This document shows, piece by piece, positions 13,301 through 28,300 of a stretch of 64,000 bases of DNA (its first letter is position 1; every line of letters starts with the position of its first letter). This DNA comes from Iris pallida (Eukaryota > Streptophyta > Magnoliopsida > Asparagales > Iridaceae), in the NCBI GenBank assembly GCA_029216955.1, contig JANAVB010005597.1, positions 48,710,703-48,774,702 on the forward strand. The letters are read 5' to 3'. The notes beneath the pieces are model-generated. The model was not told where the DNA came from. It saw only the letters and a program-made list of their open reading frames with translations, and ran no database searches. A program made the position numbers and the translations under genes.

Positions 13301-16300
13301 TTTATCGTCGAACCAGGGGATATTTGTTCTACTCATTCATGTAGGTGACATCACCATGCAGTGACTGTTGGAATTTTAAAATCTCAAGCCCATCTTTCTA
13401 GCAACTTTCTCACTGGACTTGGCTCGTCTGTTGTACTTGCTTGGCATTGAAGTTGCTCGCAATGGAGGTTCCTTACCCATATCTCAGGGAACTATTGCAT
13501 AGATCACTCGGAAGAAACCAGCTTTATTGGTTGTCGCCTATCTGGCTTTATTGGTTGTCGTCTATCTGGCATCCTGTGGATGAGAACACTCACCTTTCTC
13601 ACCTCAGCTCCTCTCGTGACCCACTTCCTTAGGATCCTGGCATGTATTGTTGTCTTGCAGTGAAACTCTCGCCTTGATATTTCTTTTGCTCTCAACACTA
13701 TCATCCAATATATGTGGTCTCGTACTGTTTTGCATCTTCATGTTATCGAAATTCTCTAATACTTGAAGAAGCTCTGGGCCAAGGTCTTCTCTACAAACCA
13801 TCTCTCTCTTCATAGCTTTGTAGGTGCTGAGTACTTTGGCTCCATGATGTTCGTCGCTATACCAGATGCTGATTCGCTGTCTCCGTGGATGTTCGCTCTA
13901 CTAGCTGCTGCATGTTGTTTTGTGGTAACTCGATTAGTTTGAAGAGCAAGAAACAAACATCTATCACAAGTTTCTCTGATGAAGCTGACTACCATGATAT
14001 GGCTTATGCCGTCTGTAAGCTTAACTTGGCTCAAAATCCTTCTGTTTAATCTCGTTTTTCCTTGTCCATCTTTACCCATTTTTTATGAACATATAAAATG
14101 CAATTTAGACCAGGAAGGCACTATTACCATAAATGAGATACAATAAAACAGTCTAGGGGGGTTGGTCAAACTTGATTTCGTAATCTAGATGATTGGATTT
14201 GAAATTGAGGGTTAGTCAGTTGAAATTTATAGAAAAGATTTAAAAGTTTTGCGTTAGTCAAAAAGAAGGATTTGGACTTAAAAATCAATAAAGTTGTTAA
14301 GTTATTCATTATTACCATAAATGAGATAATCAAGGATTCTAAAAACCTTTCGCAATCTATCATCATTTCAAGATAATCATAACATTTTTTAAAATCAATT
14401 GATGATTAGGTAGGTCTCTCTCTCTCTCTCTCTTTTACGTCTAACATTTTTTCTCTGGATACTTCATCGTATTCAAAATACGACTTTTAAAATGTCAAAA
14501 CAAGAATAAAAGAATACGCAAAAATTTATTTTTTGAACGAACTATATATAATTCTATATATCTTACTAGACTAGGTGACTATGTTACATGGTCATGGACA
14601 TGGCACAACAGCTTTAGAACACGACAATACCTATTTTGATGTGTCCTAACGTACTTGGGAGTGTCCGATACGTGTCTGATACATGTCCACCACGACATGG
14701 CCGATATTTTTGATAATTCATAAAATTGTTATAAATAACAACAATTTTTTTTTCAAAAATATTCATACACATTTTGATATGTCAAGTCAAGGTAATATGG
14801 AATATGTTAATTTGACTAGTGCTATCATGGACGTGTCAACATGGATTTCAGAAACCAAACATAGAGTGTGCAATTGAAATAATTGTCCAAGATTATAGAA
14901 TTATGCAAAAATGATAGTAATTTGGATTAGAATACAAATCTATTTTGGATTATAAAATTCATGATGACTAACCCCCATAAGTATTCTGTAAAAACAATCC
15001 AAAGAATTTGATGCTTATGATAATGTTTATAACCTTTGAAAACCCGTCTCAACTTTTTCGTTCATCCTCCTCCTTTGAGCGAGGGTCAGCCAAATCTTGC
15101 TTTCCGTCTCAACTAGAATGTGCAACAAAATATTATTTGAACAAAAAAAAAAAATGATTGTTGTTAAAAGTCGAGTTCTTATTGATGCGATGATGCTATA
15201 CTTGTGAACAATACCGTCGTATAGTACTAATATTATATATTTTTCTTTAATTGTCAATTTTGTCGATTCTATGATAAAGTTGTCATTTATTGCTTGACAA
15301 TGTTCCTTAATATTGCTCATGTATTAAACCTATACATATATAAGGGTTATACAGGTTTCCAATCAAATTTCCTATAGATCAATGTATCTTATGATATGAT
15401 AATCAAATCAATTGATACATGATATGTTTCTCGATTTGACAACTAGATTAGTACTTGCAAATTGAATACGGTTGGGTTCAATTGTTTTAGGTTAAAAGGA
15501 AAAAGGTAGTTGTTATTTTGCAAAAAAAAGTTGGGGACAATTTTGCCCTATTTTCTCGGTGAAGGGTTTCAATTTTGTAAATGGAGTTTCTTTTGCTGTT
15601 TGGACAATCGTGAGTTCTCTTGTTTGATCTTTGGATAACAAACTAGAACTAGATGCAAAAAATTAATAGTTAACCTGAAGCATAGTTTTAGTCAAATGAC
15701 TCAATGAGTCTCTTTTGAGCCATGAAAACTAAGTCACAAACGTGTCCTACAAGTTAAGAACATAGCAAGGATTATCAATAAAAATTATTTATTTTCTAAT
15801 CACGTTTCAGATACAAAGCCTTTATTCTAAGGTCGACACTTGACTTGGCGTGACGACAAGGGTTCTTGTATCACGGAGGAAGCGGGTTTGAATTGCAAAA
15901 ACCTCTCCATATATATGGTGGTAAGATTTGTACATCTTGGCCCTTCCCTGACCCTTGTATAAGTGTGGACCTCTTTGCATAAGGACGCCTTTTTATCTGA
16001 TTATATACATATATTTCGCAAGCTATATGATATACATTAACATTTCTGTAGAACTGATTGTGCTATTGGCTCGTTACCTTTAGCTTAATATATGCTTGTA
16101 TCTCACTCGTAGGGTAGTCGAGTCTAGGTTGAATGGCTATTAAGAAAACATTTGATATCAAATTATCTTTCGTTGTGAAAAGTAGAAGAGGATAATATTC
16201 AATTTTATGCAACGCATAAAGGTGTAAAAACATATTTTCAAGACGTGTAACACATATCTAAAAAATGCACATTTGAGAAGGGTAGAAAATGTGTCTCTCA

Positions 16301-19300
16301 TTGTCCAAAGCATAGTTCTCAGTATCGGTGATATCATATTCGTTTTGCCATGTCCCGATCTGTTATCGTCCGCTGCTGATACCACCAGATATTGGTTGAT
16401 ACTGATGTTGGGGGTCTCTTTTCTAAACAACTCGGCAAACAAAAAAATTGACCATATATTGGTCGCTACCAATGTTGGGGGTTTCTTTCCTGATCAATTC
16501 GGCACACAGAAAAAATTGACCGAGAGAGAGGTATGGAAAAATAGTATTATCACAATGATTCGGTTGTGCCGAAGATCGACTGAAGATAGTCGATGAGATT
16601 CTATATCAACATGGTATAAAATATGAACATTACTATTCGTCGAAGTTTATATTTATAGATTCATAACATTCATCCATGTTAATATTATCTCTTTCAAAAC
16701 TATTTATTGTGGTAAAGACAAGTAAAATAAACAATTATATCTGTTGTGGGTGAACGATTTTGCACTATTGAATATTATTCCATTCAAAACTAACGAGAAA
16801 CGACATAATATATAAAACTATGTCTAAATATGTATCAAATATATTTCTAGTTTTTAAAATACTTTTTCTCATTTTTGTTTTTCCAAAACGAAGGATTTGA
16901 TACTCCGATCCAAAACTACCGAAACCGTCGATACCGATACTTATAGGAAGGGTCGAAAACTGATTCTCATACTAACAATGTGAACCTTGGTCGAAAGATT
17001 GTTGTATATTACACTTGTCCAACATGGATATGGCTCCATGGCCCAAGTATCCTATCTTTGAGCACATAAATTATACAAACATAAATTATACAGATCAGGA
17101 AGGGATTCAAGAGGAGACATGGGGAGAGGTGGTACTTGCCCTTAATGGTTCAATCCTTATAGAGCGGCGGGGGTGGGTTTTGTTTGATAAGCAATGTTCA
17201 TTCAAGTCCAGCTCTCCAAGGTAGAGTTGAAAAAAATGTCTATTTAGCAGTAATTATCACAACCTGATGTTTTCATGGGTTGTTTTAATAAATTTAGTTT
17301 TTCGGAGTTGTTGCCCCCACCTCCCTCTCTCTCATATGCACACGGGCATGCACAGACTCCTCTTCCTTCGTCTATAGATTCATATCTTTAGTCTGTTTCT
17401 CTGTTTTAGTTGCACTTATGCTCCTTCTACTCTTCTTGATGCTATGAAACCTGTCTTTTCCTCTTAACAGTTGACAGATTTTGGACTTTCTAAGGTTGGT
17501 CTTATCAACAGTACAGACGATTTATCTGGTCCAGCTGTTAGTGGGACTTCACTACTTGGAGAAGACGAACCTCAGGTATCAGTATCTGAGCACCTGAATC
17601 AACGGAAAAGAAGGAAGAAACGATCTGCTGTTGGTACACCTGATTATTTGGCACCAGAGATTCTCCTAGGAACAGGCCATGGTTAGTACAACCAATGCAA
17701 TATTTTTACGCCTTTCATTTTTTAATCTACTTACTGCTGGTACGTAGCTGAGTCCAAAAAATTGGGCTAAAAGCTTTGTTGTTGTTACTGTTGGTACTTT
17801 CCTGAATAATCTTCATCGTGTGTTTATCTTTGGCAGGTACAAGTGCAGATTGGTGGTCTGTCGGCGTAATTCTCTTTGAACTAATAGTAGGAATTCCACC
17901 ATTTAATGCAGAGCATCCACAGGTTCTTTTCTTTCTCATGTGGTTAGGTTTTATTAGTTCTATATTATTGTTGGATGATAGAAAGTGGAGTTTTCTTGAT
18001 ATGCGAGTAGAATATGGCTGCCTTAACAGGTTCTTTTCTTTCTCATGTGGTTAGGTTTTATAGTTCTATATTATTGTTGGATGATAGAAAGTGGAGTTTT
18101 CTTGATATGCGAGTAGAATATGGCTGCCTTAACAGGATTTTCGACTTAAAATCAGTTAGTATATAGTATGTTAAATCTGCACTGAATCCCCTCCCTGAAG
18201 CTTTAATTATATATTTGCCATTAACACCAAGTACCAGGAAACTTTATTCAAATGTACATACTACAATCTGTGATAAGAATGACAATCAACTTGATCTGAC
18301 TTCTTTTCTGTCAAGTATTCTCTTGCACGTCATTAACAGCACTAGAAAGATGACTATTGAACTTGTTCAATTATGGTAGATAGTATATGCTTTTTCTGTA
18401 TCTAATCTGGGATCCTTGGTTGTGTCGGGAGGGATAATTACGGGTCAATAGTCAAGTAGAATAGATAAAATATAAAAATACAAAAAAAGCAGCATCAGTT
18501 CTGATTGAAATGTTATGTAACAATCATGAATTTTAAGCTTTCTATCCTATTACAATCATGAATTTTAATCATGAATGTAATCAATGATGTTTACAAGAGC
18601 TGGAAATACTATTTAATATTACTCATTCTATACTTGCTGCTTATTGATGTAGACAATTTTTGATAACATTCTGAATCGTAAAATACCTTGGCCTGGAGTA
18701 CCTGAAGAGATGAGCTTTGAAGCATTCGACCTGATTGACAGGTACGATCCCAGAACTCCTATTATGTTGTTTTGATTTCTTTACAACAGTCTTAACCTTT
18801 GCAATAATGTATCCTATACCATTTTAATGCTTGCCCAACTTCATTTCACATATATGGTTGGGATTTCTTGTGCCTTGATGAATGTGGTTATGATTAGGCA
18901 TGATATCATCATGCAAGTCAACACAGGAAAGCAACAAAAAATAAAACGCGACATATATGAAGGGCGAAAAATCATCATAGCAACAAAAAGAGTCAACTAA
19001 ATCTATGGATGAACCAGAATGAGGAAGAGCGGAACGATATATTAATATTATGCACTATATATATATATATATATATATAATTCCATATTTTTCCTAGGTG
19101 TAGATACCTATGATTTGTCTAGAAGTCTAGGATATATTAATATCCAAGATTTGCTTACTTATAGATTGAGTCTAGGATCTTAAGTCTATTAGTATCAGGT
19201 CTATCTTTTTACTTTGGAATTATTATAAATAATAAATCTACTAAGCAGAGCATGCCGGTTATTCTCCCCAGTTAATTATTTTCCCTATATTTGTAGGGTT

Positions 19301-22300
19301 TGTCAAAACATCTTCTCCATCTTCCAAATCAGCCATAATATAAAATTCAATATGGTATCTTCCATGTCAGCCATAAAATAAAATTCAACATGGTATTAGT
19401 GTAGGAACGTTGAACACCTCTAGGGGAGGGGGGGGGGGGTGTGAATAGAGTGCGTGTGTGCTGCGGAATAAAAACACCACGTAAAAAAATTAATTATGGC
19501 AGAAATCAAACTGATATGAAGTAGGCAGTAAAAATAAATTCGTAATGTAAGTAAGTTCAGAGAAGCAAATGCAAACACCAAGGTTTATACTGGTTTTCCT
19601 CTGAGATGACTAATCCAGTCTCGAGTACTCTAACTCGATGTTAAATCCATTATCTCGTGAAACACAAGCTTTCAATCCGAAGTGCTTGCAGCTCCTTACA
19701 ACACGTGCTTTTTATCCGAAGAGCACTACTTCAACTTGCAAGCCTTTAATCCGAAGGACTTGCCGACTTCACACTTGGTTGAAAAATGAGAATGTTTCAC
19801 AAGCTATTTACAACTCGAACCAACTTCTAAATCAAGACCGCACTGGCATATAGTTGGCTGTGAGTTGTAGACTTGGTAGATAGAAAGGCTAAAGCTCAGG
19901 TAGAACTCTTGAATATGTAGAAGAAGGAAAGAACGAGTAAGTTGAAATGAATGAGATTTTCTTCTCTATTTATAAGGGTTCTGGGTACTGAACTCGGACA
20001 GAGTTCGGTTCCCTAACGTTCAGAAAATCGAACGTTTGAGCCGATTCTACATGAAGACCTAATCCAAAGGAATATTGGTTCACGGTGAGTCGGTGGCCGA
20101 GTTCGGTTGCCCTTTAACCAGTCAGGCCAAATGAAGTTTGAGTAGGTTTTGGGCTCTTTTTAATGGGCTAGCTTTTTGGTTTGTGGACTGAACTAATAGG
20201 TAGTTTTTTTGGTAGTAGGGTATAGGAAGCCAACCAAGTGCCAGCACGACTCAATGCACATATTGTTCTATAAAAGAAAGATAAAGTACAAAATAAAATA
20301 TAAGGGCATGAGCACTTTGATGACACATTTCTTCTGACATTTGAGCAGACTTGAAGACACATTTTTCCTTGACGCAATTGTCCAAAGATAAACAGATCTG
20401 AAAACCTTTCGGGGGCTACGCCCCCGAACTCCCACGGGGGGCGCTGTCCCCTCGACCTCTATCCGCTGTCCGGATAGCGAAATCCCTGAGTGCGAGGCCC
20501 CGGGTAGGTCGTTGGATGATTCAGAGAAATCTTCTTGTATGACGTAGTCTTTGGCCTATCATTAATTTTTTATTGCATATGTCCTGGTTTGATCATGTTT
20601 ACTTCTTGTCTGCAAGTACATGTTAGACGAACAAAGCAGTATAACGGTATGATAAATTTAATGAACAATAGGACAATACTAAGTTTAACTAGCAACATGA
20701 TAGTGATTACATGAATATTAGTGACATCATTATGTTAAACTTAATTGATTAATCATATTCGAAAACATGATACAATCATTGGACTAACAATCTTTTCTTT
20801 TTTTTATTATGGCAAATCGGTTAAGTTTAAGAAAGATACTATATATGCATATATCACTAATAAACACATATTACTAGAATATTGTGTGCTAACTTAAACT
20901 TATTTCTCTCCCGTTGACATGATAAAAAATAAGCTCTCCTGTAATAAGATATAAAATGAAATCAATTATAACAGAAGGAAGGCGGAAATAATTATGAACA
21001 ACGATCGGGGTTCAAACCAAAATCTGATAAAAAATATAGCTATAGTTTTGGAAGAGACCAGTAAAGAATTTTAATAAAAAGTAAATACCAATATAGTAGA
21101 AATCAATCATTGATTGTAAATAATCTATGAAGTTTAGAAATTCGTGGATCTAGTATATACCAATATAAAATACAAAAGATAGTATATTTAGAAGATCTAT
21201 TAAGACTTTTTACAATGATCACAAAAATATGATTCACACTTTGTCCATACAAAATTGGTGAATCACTTCCATAAAGAGTATAATCATTGAAAAAAATCAA
21301 AATAGATACTAGAATCTATCTACTTACCCAAGTTCATGCATTTAAACTCAATTACCTTAGCATGCTATGTGAATATCCATCAGATAAACATGAAGGTAAT
21401 AGAGAAAGAATACTTGAGAAGGAGAAATTCAATCGACTTGAATGCTCACCCGCAAATTATGACTAGTCTAAATATAGATAATCATGAACTTTGAGATAAA
21501 ACCTCAATAAGAAAAGCCAAATCAATGTAAGCTCAAAGGAATCATCAATAAGGATTATTAAATATATTTGACAATATAACTTTTATAAACCCATATAAAA
21601 ATAAGAGAATCAAGAAAAATAATAATAATCATATATTATCTCATAAAGCCTTCATAAATCAAAATATCATGAACACTATTGATAAAAGTAAAAGACTATA
21701 AGTCCATGATGAACTAGGTATATCACATATTAATGGTATAAATGAATTGAAATAATTGATTTGCTTTCCCTTAAAATATGCATATCTAGTTCAAAAATAT
21801 TTATATGCATAAGATAGATATAATAGATAATCACAAAATCTAAGGAATACCCGAGGTATGCATCTTTCATTCCTTTGATCAATGCATATAATGTTTCAAA
21901 CTTAAAACAAAATATCATCATTAGACATGTAAAATAAATATCTAATAAATAACCGCTTAAAGATGAACATATAATAAATATTCAAATAAGCATTAAAAGA
22001 TGACAAACATTAACCTATGGAAGATCAATGTATGTTACTTTTTGTGAAAATATTATCATTAAATAATATTATCTATCAGAGCCAAAAATCCAAAGTCTCC
22101 GTCAGATAACAATTGCAAATAGACCTCAATAAATCTTTAGTTTATAAAGCGTTGGTCAATCTTGGGTTAGCTATAGGGGCTGGTTCTCAGCTAACGGTAG
22201 TCCAAAGACTAGTACACCATGTCGCTTTAGACTATTTACACCTGTATGACAGGAGGACCCTTTCGACTTGTACCCAAAACATCTCATCTTTAATAACCGA

Positions 22301-25300
22301 AAATTTAAGAAGAATTTATGCAATATGAAATCAATTATATTCTATGGATTTGAAAATTCTCAAAACAATATAGTATATAGTATAAGATGTATCAATTACA
22401 TTTATACATAGGTGCTACAAAATCATTGGGTAACAATAATATAAGATAGCAAATACCCAAAAAAGAATTTATCAAGATCAAGATACTAAAAACTATTTTT
22501 CAAAACAGTTTTCATAGTGCACTATAGAGATAAATATAATATATAAGTGTGTACTAATAAAGGAGGTAAAATTTAAAAATAAGATAAAGCACAAGATCCT
22601 GTGATTCTGAAATGAACACTCACAAATAATCATGGACAAGACATTAATAAATATTTTTCTCAAAATCCCAACTTAAAGATACAAAACAAATTAATATCAA
22701 AAGTACTCTTATTTAATTTATAATATTTGAATCATTTCAAGTATTTTTTTTTGGAATAATGGTGAATTTATTTTTCGCACATAGCGGAAAAGGTATTACA
22801 ATATAGAAATATCACTACTTCTCCTGTCCCACATTTTAGTATTATGGGGCTATTACTGATACATCGAATTCTATGTTATGTAGAATTCCAATAGGGGGTA
22901 GCCAAGTCCTCGAAAATACGTCGGTTCCGTTCCTTCCAGATGTGCCAAACGGAAGCGGCGAGACGCACTCTGGCTCTTCTGGCCCACCCCGGATCCCGGC
23001 CTCTGTGATCTCGGATCCAGCTAAGAATGCTCCGTATATCTCTGTCCACCCCAACTCCTCCCCTCAGCTGCACGCACTGCTCACTCCAAATGTGCCAGGT
23101 CATCGGACAAACAAAGAAGAGGTGCCCCATTGTTTCATCCTCCCCCTAACATAGCACGCATTTGGCATCTGGAATCTGTAACCCAAATCTGAGGAGTCTG
23201 TCTCTTGTCATCAGTCTGCCCTGTAGAAGACGGTAAGCACATAGTTGCATTTTACGGGCAATTTCCTTACCCCAAATGAAGTCCACCTCCTCAGCCCGGT
23301 CGTGGTGGATCCGAACCAAGTCATAACAGCTACAGAAGCAGAATAGAATCATTTCATGTATGCCTTTATATATATATATATATATATATATAAGGCATAC
23401 ATGAAATGATTCAAATATTATAAATTAAATAAAAGTCATGTATTTGTCAACCAAAAAGTCAAGAAAAAAAACATCATTAAGAAAGGCTTTGAGGAAGAAG
23501 CTAATAAAGAGAACACAAATTTGGTCAAAGTAATCAATAGGTAAAGTATGAGGTAAGCACAAGTTTGAAGATAACAACTATAATTAAATACTTTTCAAAA
23601 TAATATAACTTGGGCTGAACTCATATGGCCCCATAAAGATATTTATACAAAAATATATACCAATATAAGAGATATATTGAGCAATATATAAATGACAATA
23701 TATGAAGTATTCATGTATCCTTATTAAGCATTAAAAAATTATCACAAGGTCAAAACATGTATAAATAATCTTTATTAGGCAAAGATGTAATTGATTCATA
23801 AGAAGTTAATCAAAATAGAATATGAGAATCAATAGTGAATATATTATGCAAGCACAGGGTTAACATCGAAGTATATGTATATACTTTTCAAGTAAAAAGA
23901 GACTTATGCTAAACATACATATTCACAAAATACCGATTAAAGTAAATATGCATGTTAAAGACAAATCAGTAAGAAGTAACCATTTCAAAAATATTAAAGA
24001 CGGAGAGTCAAAAAACACATTAACTAAAAAAAATACTTAAGCTCCTATAGACTAGAGTGGTATGCATGCTTCATAGATAGACTAAGAGTTAAGAGCATAC
24101 ATAGATAAATGTGCCACATTAATAGAAAATGAGTAAAAGACTATATAGTGTGAACTAATCATTAAAACTAAACAACTAGTCATGCTAGGATTATATCTCA
24201 CATTGATTTCAACAATAAACAATTAAAAGATATCACTGAGAGCTAATAGCAAGACATCAATAAGAACATGCTAGATTTTATAAATATAACCATTTAAAAA
24301 AAATCATGTAGCATGTTACCAAAGTGGCTATAGTGACCACACTTATGTTGGTGTAATTGCTTGGAAGATGGCCTTTGTAACTTTGTAATCACCAACATGC
24401 TCCTTGGTTCTACTTGATATAAGAAACTTCACCTGCACCAAGAGGCGAAGACTTTGGTATCCAAAACTTGGATCCACTTTTGTCAGTCTTAGGAACCCAT
24501 TTGCACAAGTTTATATCAATAAGTTTCCTAGTATGGCATTGAATAGAAATGTGACATTTCATACCACAATAATGACAAGAAGCATAGACATTAGTGCAAT
24601 GTGCAACAGTATGAGAACGTGATTTAGTATGATATGTCTTGCCTGATTGACTATAATAAAAAGCATGGTTATATTTAGCCTTAGCTGTGCCAAATCTTTT
24701 TTGAATCTTGGGTTGTGTCAAATGCATTTGTGTATGACTGTGTCTTGGGTTGAACAACTTGTTTACCCAATCTTATCTCCAACTTTTTAGAGCACACAAT
24801 TAAATCATTATATTTGGCAGTAAGTGCATCAACCCTAAGTAAAGCAATAGAATACTTCTTCTTTTCTCTGATTCTAATTCGTCCTTAAGTTTAGCATTTT
24901 CTTGAGTGCTTTTCTCGTGCCTAATGCAATCTAAACTCAAATATGAAAATCTCAGTAGAATTATCAGAAGTAGAAATGTTTCTAGCATCATTCAATAAGC
25001 AAGTAAGCTTTTCATTCTCACGCTTATAGGCTAGAATATCCTTTGTAGCTTGTTTATACTTATCTAATACTTTCTTGTGTTCTTCCAATAGATCACTGAC
25101 AACATTAGATAACTCATCATAAGAAAATCCACTCTCTTCATAAAGAGGATTATTTTGTACCTCATTAGATAATGCCATTGACCATATATTTGCAGCTTGA
25201 CGAGGTCTCTCTTCTTTTTCGAAATCGCTTGCTTCGCTTTCACGCCATATGCTTGTATTAGCGTACTTGTGTGACGACGATCGTTCATAGTGATTCTCCT

Positions 25301-28300
25301 TTCTAGTGGCAAGGCAATCTTTTATCACGTGGCCTGATCTTCTGCAGTTTTGGCATACAAGCTCTTCTTCGTATAAGGGATTGTGTTGTACCTGAAATTT
25401 TAATGCAATCATGCACACATTTGCATCATTATGAGGACTATCCTCCTCTCTGGACTTGCTAACTTTGCTTTTGTACCTGCACTCATAACTAGTTTCAAGA
25501 AGTTTCCAAATTTTATTAGATGTTGTGCAAGTAGTAATAAGATTCAATACATTTATGTCTACAGCACAATAAAAAGTATGCATTGCTTTTGCATCAAGGC
25601 TAGCTAACTTTTTCTTTTCTTCCGTGTAACTATAATATGGCAGGTTAATTATAGAGGAAGTGAGAATAGAGGTGATAGTAGACTTTTTGTAGCCATTGAT
25701 AACACATGACCATAAGTCAAAGTCTAGAGACTTCAGGTAGAAGCTCATTCGTGTCTTCCAATAAGTATAGTTCGTTCCATCAAATAGTGTGAGTCTATTT
25801 GTGGATTGTCCTTCACCTGTGAATATAGATTTTACGACTGCCATATATACTCTCTAGGATATTATATTTGAATATAACATGCTCTGATACCAATTGTAGG
25901 AAATTGGAATCATAGTATAACAATTGATAATAAGGATCTACTCTAAAGATGTTAAGCCAAATAATAGAGTTCTTGCTCTGATACCAATTGTAGGAACGTT
26001 GAGCACCTCTATGGGGGTAAATAGAGTGCGTGTGTGCATCGGAACAAAAATTACCACTTAAAAAAATTAATTATGGCAGAAATCAAACTGATAGGAAGTA
26101 GGCAGTAAAAATAAATGCGTAATGTAAGTAAGTTCAGAGAAGCAAACACAAACACCAAGGTTTATATTCGTTTCCCTCTGAGAGGACTCTCGAGTACTCT
26201 AGCTCGATGTTGAATCCACTAGCTCTGAAACACAAGCTTCGAATCCAAAGCGCTTGCAGCTCCTTACAACACGTATTTTTATTTGAAAAGCACTACTTCA
26301 ACTTGTAAGCCTTTAATCCGAAGGACTTGCCGACTTCACACTTGGTTGAAAAACGATAATGTTTTCCAAGCTATTTACAATTTGAACCAACTTCTAAATC
26401 AAGACCGCACTGGCATATAGTTGGCTGTGAGTTGTAGACTTGGTAGATAGGAAGTTTAAAGCTCATGTAGAACTCTTGAATAGAAACAATAAGAAAGAAT
26501 GAGTGAGTTGAAATGAATGGGATTTTCTTTTCTATTTATAAGGGTTCTGGGGACCGAACTCGGGCAGAGTTCGGTTCCCTAACGTTCAGAAAATTGAACG
26601 TTGGAGCTGATTCTACAGGGAGACATAATCCAAAGGAATACTGGTTGTCCGAGTTCGGACAGAACTCGGTCTGTGTTCGGTTGTCCTTTGACCAGTCATG
26701 TCAAATGAAGTTTGAGTAGGGTTTGGGCCTCATTTTGAATGGGCTAGCCTTTTGGTTTGTGGACTGGCCTAATAGGTTGGTTTTTTGGTAGTGGGGTATA
26801 GGAAGCCAACCAAGTGCCAGCACGACTCAATGCACATATTGTCCTACAAAAAAGATAAAATACATAATAAAATAAAGGACATGAGCACTTTGTTGACGCA
26901 TTTCTTCTGACATTTGAGCATACTTGAAGACGCATTTTTTCTTGAAGCAGTTGTCCAAAGATAAACATATCTGAAAATCTGAATACCTTTCGGGGCCTTC
27001 GCTCCCGAACCCCCACGGGGGCGCTGCCCCTCGACTCCTGTCCGCTGACCGGGCATCGAAATCTCCGAGTGCGAGGTCCCAAATAGGTCGTTGGACAGTT
27101 TAGAAAAATCTTCTTGTATAACGCCGTCTTTGGTCCATTATTAATTCTTCATTGCATATGTCCTGATTTGATCATGCTTACTGCGTGTCTGCCAGTACAT
27201 GTTAGGCGAACAAAACAGTATAACAGTATGCTAAATTTAATGAACAGTAGGACAATACTAAGTTTAACTAGCAACATGATAGTGATTACATGAATATTAG
27301 TGACATCATTTTGTTAAACTTAATTGATTAGCCATATTCAAAAATATGATACAATCATTGAGCTAACAATTAGAGCATAATCCATGATCTTCTAATGAGA
27401 GACTATCTTGAGTGTTTTTTCTCTTAATTGTATCACTATTGCATTTCTTCTCAGATAAGTAGGCAAGAGGTAGAGGTAGGGCTGTCAACAGTTGGATTTA
27501 TGCTAAATCTGAGTCCAACCTAAAATAAGTTTGGTTTCAAATTTTGGTACATGAACCAAGGTTAGCAATATCGGTATCGGAATTGGTATCAGACCATTCT
27601 TATGAGTATTTAGATCAACAATATCGGCGGTTTCGGATTGAAGTATCAATTTTTGTATCAAAAATTAAATAATTATTAATATTTTAGAAAATATATTTTA
27701 TACATTTATGCATAATTTTAAGTACTTTCAGTCAAGGTTCTAAACGGCGGTAGGCGGATGTACGGCGGAGAGAGTTCGCCTACCCCCTAGGCCGCCTAGG
27801 CACCGCCTAGGCGGTCGATACATTTTGAACATTTGTTACTATTTTACCACTGTTTTTTTGTATAATATGCATATGCATATTTTAAGTGTGTTCCATGCAT
27901 AACTAAGTTGTAGAACGAAGATTTATAAAGTTTTAGTTGTGTAAAAGTGAACCATAGGCCCGTAATGTTTACAAAACCTTTTTGGCCAAAATATTTTATT
28001 AAGTTTTGTTCCGCCTAGGCGTTTGCCTACGCCTCCTCACCTCCGCCTATGCCGCCAACCTCCGTTGGCCGCCTACTCCACCGCCTACCGAAAAGCGGTG
28101 CGGAGAGAGACCGCATACCGCCTAGGCGGCCTAGGTAGACGCCATTTAGAACACTGCTTTCAATGTTATTTCTTAGTAGTTTTGAAATTGATTGAAATAA
28201 TAGTCATCCTTGCGGATTGGTTTACATGCGATAGATAAGTTTTTTTTATATACTTTTACAACTTTACTATAATTTTACATCCTTGTTGATTGATCTTTTT

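Larger units (their letters stand above)
19400..27368 (-). mobile_element. Gag-only copia-type LTR retrotransposon in the kinase intron
   Basis: Two LTRs (19400-20789 and 25989-27368, TGTAGG...CTAACA on the + strand) flank a 5.2-kb internal region. An exact 5-bp target duplication ATTAG lies at 19395-19399 and 27369-27373. The element is on the minus strand: the primer site lies beside the right LTR and the polypurine tract beside the left. Gag is recognisable but protease, integrase and RT are absent, so it was non-autonomous. The middle is AT-rich filler plus a LINE fragment. It sits antisense in the kinase intron. Confidence 0.92.
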
